Shown here piece by piece: positions 60,679-64,000 of a DNA stretch of 64,000 nucleotides. Within the stretch, counting starts at the first letter, position 1. Each line of letters opens with the position of its first letter. The translations under genes and the position numbers were made by a program. The notes below the pieces were generated by a model, which had not been told where the DNA came from, searched no databases, and was given only the letters and a program-made list of their open reading frames with translations. Origin of the DNA: Branchiostoma belcheri. Lineage: Eukaryota > Chordata > Leptocardii > Amphioxiformes > Branchiostomatidae. Location: assembly GCF_001625305.1 (NCBI RefSeq), contig NW_017804342.1, positions 448,107 to 512,106 on the forward strand, in the 5' to 3' direction.

Positions 60679-62953
60679 GTAAGGTTTGGTGCCGCCATGG
60701 CCTGTTAACACTGGTCCTAGTACACTACTGGAGCTAGCATTGGTCTGTCTGCATGCAAGCATGACCCCTATTCTTCTTGTAACAGACAAGCTGTAAAGAC
60801 ACCTCTATGTGCATGGGTATCTTGGACTGCACATTTCTGGAAGACTAAAACCTCACTATAACTTGGTATCAAGATCACCCATGCCTTGTGTACCACATAA
60901 TACGCAACTCACGACTTTCAATGGAATGCCTAACTGTACTATTTCTTTGCTAAAACTGCTTTTGAACAATCTCTGTACCACTACCATTCTGACAATACCA
61001 AGGATGCTAAAATTGCTTGCATTTCTCTTGAAACACTTTTTTACTCCTTGTGCGATGCATGGTGTATCTCCAACACCTATCCTGTTGCATGATGTAGATT
61101 TCTAAAAGCTCACGCTCACATTGTAAATTCTTCAGCCAACCTTGCCTCTACACTTGGTACTAAATGCTAGCTCCAGTAGTTTACTGGGACCCTCAGTGTG
61201 TGTGTGTGAATTTGGTTTGGTTTGGTTTCTGTCATTTCACTGAACTTCATTTCCCATTCTCGTATTGATTGATTTACCTGCTGGCAAATCATCTCCAAAT
61301 TCTATGGACTAATTATTGCTTTGTAGAAAATCTTCAACTAATACATGATGTCAAAGGATCTGTTTAGAACACCCTCCAGTTTAATTTGGGAGTTCCAGTT
61401 TAATTTGGGACAACCTCCCAAATATCATTCACTTTAAACCCAAATGGCCAAATATCACATCTGGTAGGAACAAATGAAGTTAGGAATACGTAGCCATCAT
61501 TGATGAACCCCTGGGGACTAGCCAAATTCTGCAGAATTCTGCGACCTGGATGCAGAATTCTGCAGAATTCTGCAGAATTCTGCGACCTGGATGCAGAATT
61601 CTGTGCAGAATTCTGCAGAATCCTGCAGAATTCTGCGAACTGGATGCAGAATTCTGCAGAATTCTGGGAACTTAAACCAGGTTTTCCCTCAGTTTGGTGA
61701 AGTAAAGCTTATTGTTGAGTGTTAAAGGCGTGGCAAATCCTGGGGGGTCTTTAGCCTTGCTCCCTTATACCTGTCACATTGTGCACAAATCAACCAAATG
61801 ACGAGTCTGCGAGCTCTAAATGACATTTTCATTGACTCAGTAATATATGTCCAGTGTTTTCTCCATCAGAGCACAATTTTTAGTGATCATCAACGATTTT
61901 CAGGAGTTGGCAGATAGTTGCTGTGCACCAAAACCCGACTTGACTCCGACAATCATGGAGGTGACAGAGCTCTGCCCTTGGGCTCCATCAATCAATTAAA
62001 AATTTACCAACAACTAATCAATATTGACTGAATCATTAACTTTTGCCAGGAATGTTTTGTCTCTCCTTGTCGGTGTGTAAGAGGTAACGCCATGTCATGT
62101 GAGGTTTCCTATTACATGTACATTGATGTATTCCCTGGGCAATTGCCCTGCCTCACTGGCATTTATTGTAGCATTTATTGGTGATGTTATGTTCGCCATC
62201 CAGCAAAGTCTTGCCGGTCTACCTCCAGGCACCCTTCGCGTGACCTTTGTTTGCCCAATTACCCCGATAGTGCGTTCTATAAGCGCCATATGGGTGGGTT
62301 ATGGTCATTGGAAGTTGCGAAAAAGTTATCACATGGATTTTTTTTCATTTTTCAGAGACAATACGTACCGTGCTCTACTATCATGTAAGCCTTTACCCTT
62401 AATTAGCTCAGTGCAAAAAGTGTTATAAAAGATTTTTTCCTGTAAGAAAAGTAGATTTCAGAACAATCTATACCTACAGACCAGTACAACAGACCAGGGG
62501 ATGCTTGAAGTGTAAATTTGGTCTATGATTAAAACAAACTCCTGCTGCCCCCTCCTTGAGATATACTTACTACATGCGCAGGTGATGGACTGATAGGGGT
62601 GAATATTCTGTAGCAGTAAATAAAAGGAATCTTACATGTTTAGATACATTGTGCATCCAGAGTGTACCTAAAAGTGTATTGGATGCGGCTCTTGTGGGTG
62701 CTTACAAATCTTAGATTGCTACTGGCTTGAGCATTGATTAGTTATGGTCCCACCCACATGATTGTTAAAACAAACAAACAAATCCTTATAGGGTTGGCCC
62801 ACACTCCTAGAAAATCTTCATTAGTCACACCAGGGCTCCTATCAAATCTGGCACACATGTACATGCATGGTATGTGTGTGCCTGCTAAATACCTTCATGA
62901 CAGGTGTCCTGTCCCTGTGTAACACTAACTCTCATTGGAGCTTCTCCCAACAG
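60679..62953 (+). other. 3' region of CCDC50-like gene; no confident exon
   Basis: Plus frames at 60,809-61,105 and 62,099-62,428 have no recognised domains. A minisatellite lies at 61,530-61,665. If the gene continues, this is intron 12. Confidence 0.4.
61530..61665. repeat. GCAGAATTCT minisatellite
   Basis: About ten copies of the palindromic word CAGAATTCTG, most overlapping by GC, are broken by CGACCTGGAT or CGAACTGGAT spacers of regular length. The palindromic units (EcoRI core GAATTC) form a strong cruciform. Confidence 0.9.
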
Positions 62954-63010
62954 AGGGAGTCAGGCTACCCTACCAAACCCAGCTGTGACACCTACTCAAG
63001 CAACCCCCAA
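62954..63010 (+). CDS. Candidate further exon of CCDC50-like gene
   Basis: After CTTCTCCCAACAG, 19 open codons (starting RESGYPTKPSCDTYSSNPQ) run to a GTTAAG donor, phase 0 at both ends. To join, exon 12 would have to use a weak donor GTTTGG at 60,684 rather than the better GTAAGG at 60,679. A second possibility is a 14-base exon at 63,788-63,801 with a strong GTAAGT donor, which fits the phase of the better donor. I cannot choose. Confidence 0.25.
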
Positions 63011-64000
63011 GTTAAGTTGTTACAGGTCATACAGAAAGAGAAGTGTTTTATAGCAGTTGACTCATGATTACTTATTAGATAGACCTGCCTGCAACTTGAT
63101 AGTCAATAGTACAAAATAGTTTGGATATAAAAACATACTGCCGAACAGTCATCATCAAACATGCAGATATCTCTGACTGGTTGTTTAGTACTGTTCTGTG
63201 TCCTCAAATCAGTGTCTGTGTCCTTAAATTGTTTTTTCCCAGTATTCCTCCACCAACAGAGGCCCTCTAACAAAAGGTTGCCCCTTAGAGGTTGACCCAG
63301 TGGGGGGAATTGGGGTCAGCTGAATGACCAAAGAAGGTTGGCCTGAGCCACCCATGAAAGAAATGCATTCCTGAGAAGGCTAGCTCAAATTATTTTGTTC
63401 TACTTCTAGACTGAAGGAAAATAACCAAAAGACCTGAGAAAAGTACTGTCATATCCTATTAAATGCTAGATGTACAGATGGATTATATCTCCAGTACGTG
63501 TATCGAAAACACACACAGACATGCACATATGCACAGAGATTCTTTGCTACCTTGTAAGATGAAAGGGTATTTAATACATTGTATATCCCATTTCAGATAG
63601 AAAGTTGAACAAATTTGCTTTATAAATCTGGTATTCAATCCAATGAGCCATTTGTATGGCCATGCTTCAGTTCAGTTTTCAATGACGTAACTTAACACAG
63701 AGCTGATAACCTTGCAAAACAGTGTTTCCTACAAGCAGGCACTCATAAATGTAAAAACAGAAATCTTTTTCTTTATTTTGAAGTCAGAAAAAAATGAAGA
63801 GGTAAGTCCGAGAACCAACAAATTAAATTGGTGTGGCCTTATATCCACTCGGAATACTAGCCTCTGTCGGCTAGGCCTCTGTGGGTTTTGTGTGTGTTTG
63901 GGGCTTCAGGGCTTGAAGTTTACCTGGACTTCAAGTTTAACTAGTGGATGTCAAAAAGGCTGACAATCACAAAACAACATAGACCCCCCCCCCCTGGGGA
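63011..64000 (+). other. Right edge; no confident feature
   Basis: A possible micro-exon at 63,788-63,801 before a GTAAGT donor, and an alternative terminal reading after TTTTCCCAG at 63,243 (16 or so codons to TGA), are the only candidates. The window ends after a short C-run. Confidence 0.3.

Overview
The window looks like a draft-assembly segment of a lancelet (amphioxus, Branchiostoma-type) genome. The signs are short, well-spliced exons whose products resemble vertebrate SLC25A34/35, KCTD9 and CCDC50, intron-rich genes in a moderately AT-rich background, and a very high load of small, diverse, non-autonomous transposable elements and minisatellites. A 368-base run of N lies between TA and TG microsatellites. 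The phylum-level call is firmer than the genus. I made all reading by eye, without database searches.

Bases 1-32,750 are gene-poor. They hold tRNA-derived SINE copies, MITE-like elements, an octamer-rich element family, several minisatellites, a 350-base polypurine tract and a decayed LINE 3' end. Two CpG-rich, promoter-like patches stand out (about 12.95-14.06 kb and 15.95-17.6 kb). The second contains a plausible first coding exon on the minus strand (16,117-16,250) of an unidentified gene. An isolated cluster of one RFX X-box-like palindrome and three perfect CREs lies at 4,630-4,748.

Bases 32,750-64,000 hold five genes, all on the plus strand: two tandem SLC25A34/35-like mitochondrial carriers (each with five exons of matching length and phase), a six-finger zinc-finger protein with a conserved-looking N-terminal module, an intronless KCTD9 with KHA, BTB and pentapeptide-repeat regions, and a CCDC50-like ubiquitin-binding coiled-coil protein whose end is uncertain and may lie outside the window. 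They do not form an obvious pathway: the carriers act in the mitochondrial inner membrane, KCTD9 is a presumed Cullin-3 adaptor, and CCDC50 is a ubiquitin-chain reader.

The most unusual signals are these: exon-restricted similarity between the carrier duplicates together with loss of a signature acidic residue in copy 2; MIU-like ubiquitin-binding motifs each placed at the start of a phase-0 exon in the CCDC50-like gene; three separate tandem duplications that copied pieces of that gene's exon-intron junctions; repeated POU octamer pairs inside a transposable element; and a decayed Myb/SANT-like coding remnant inside an inverted-repeat element in a carrier intron.
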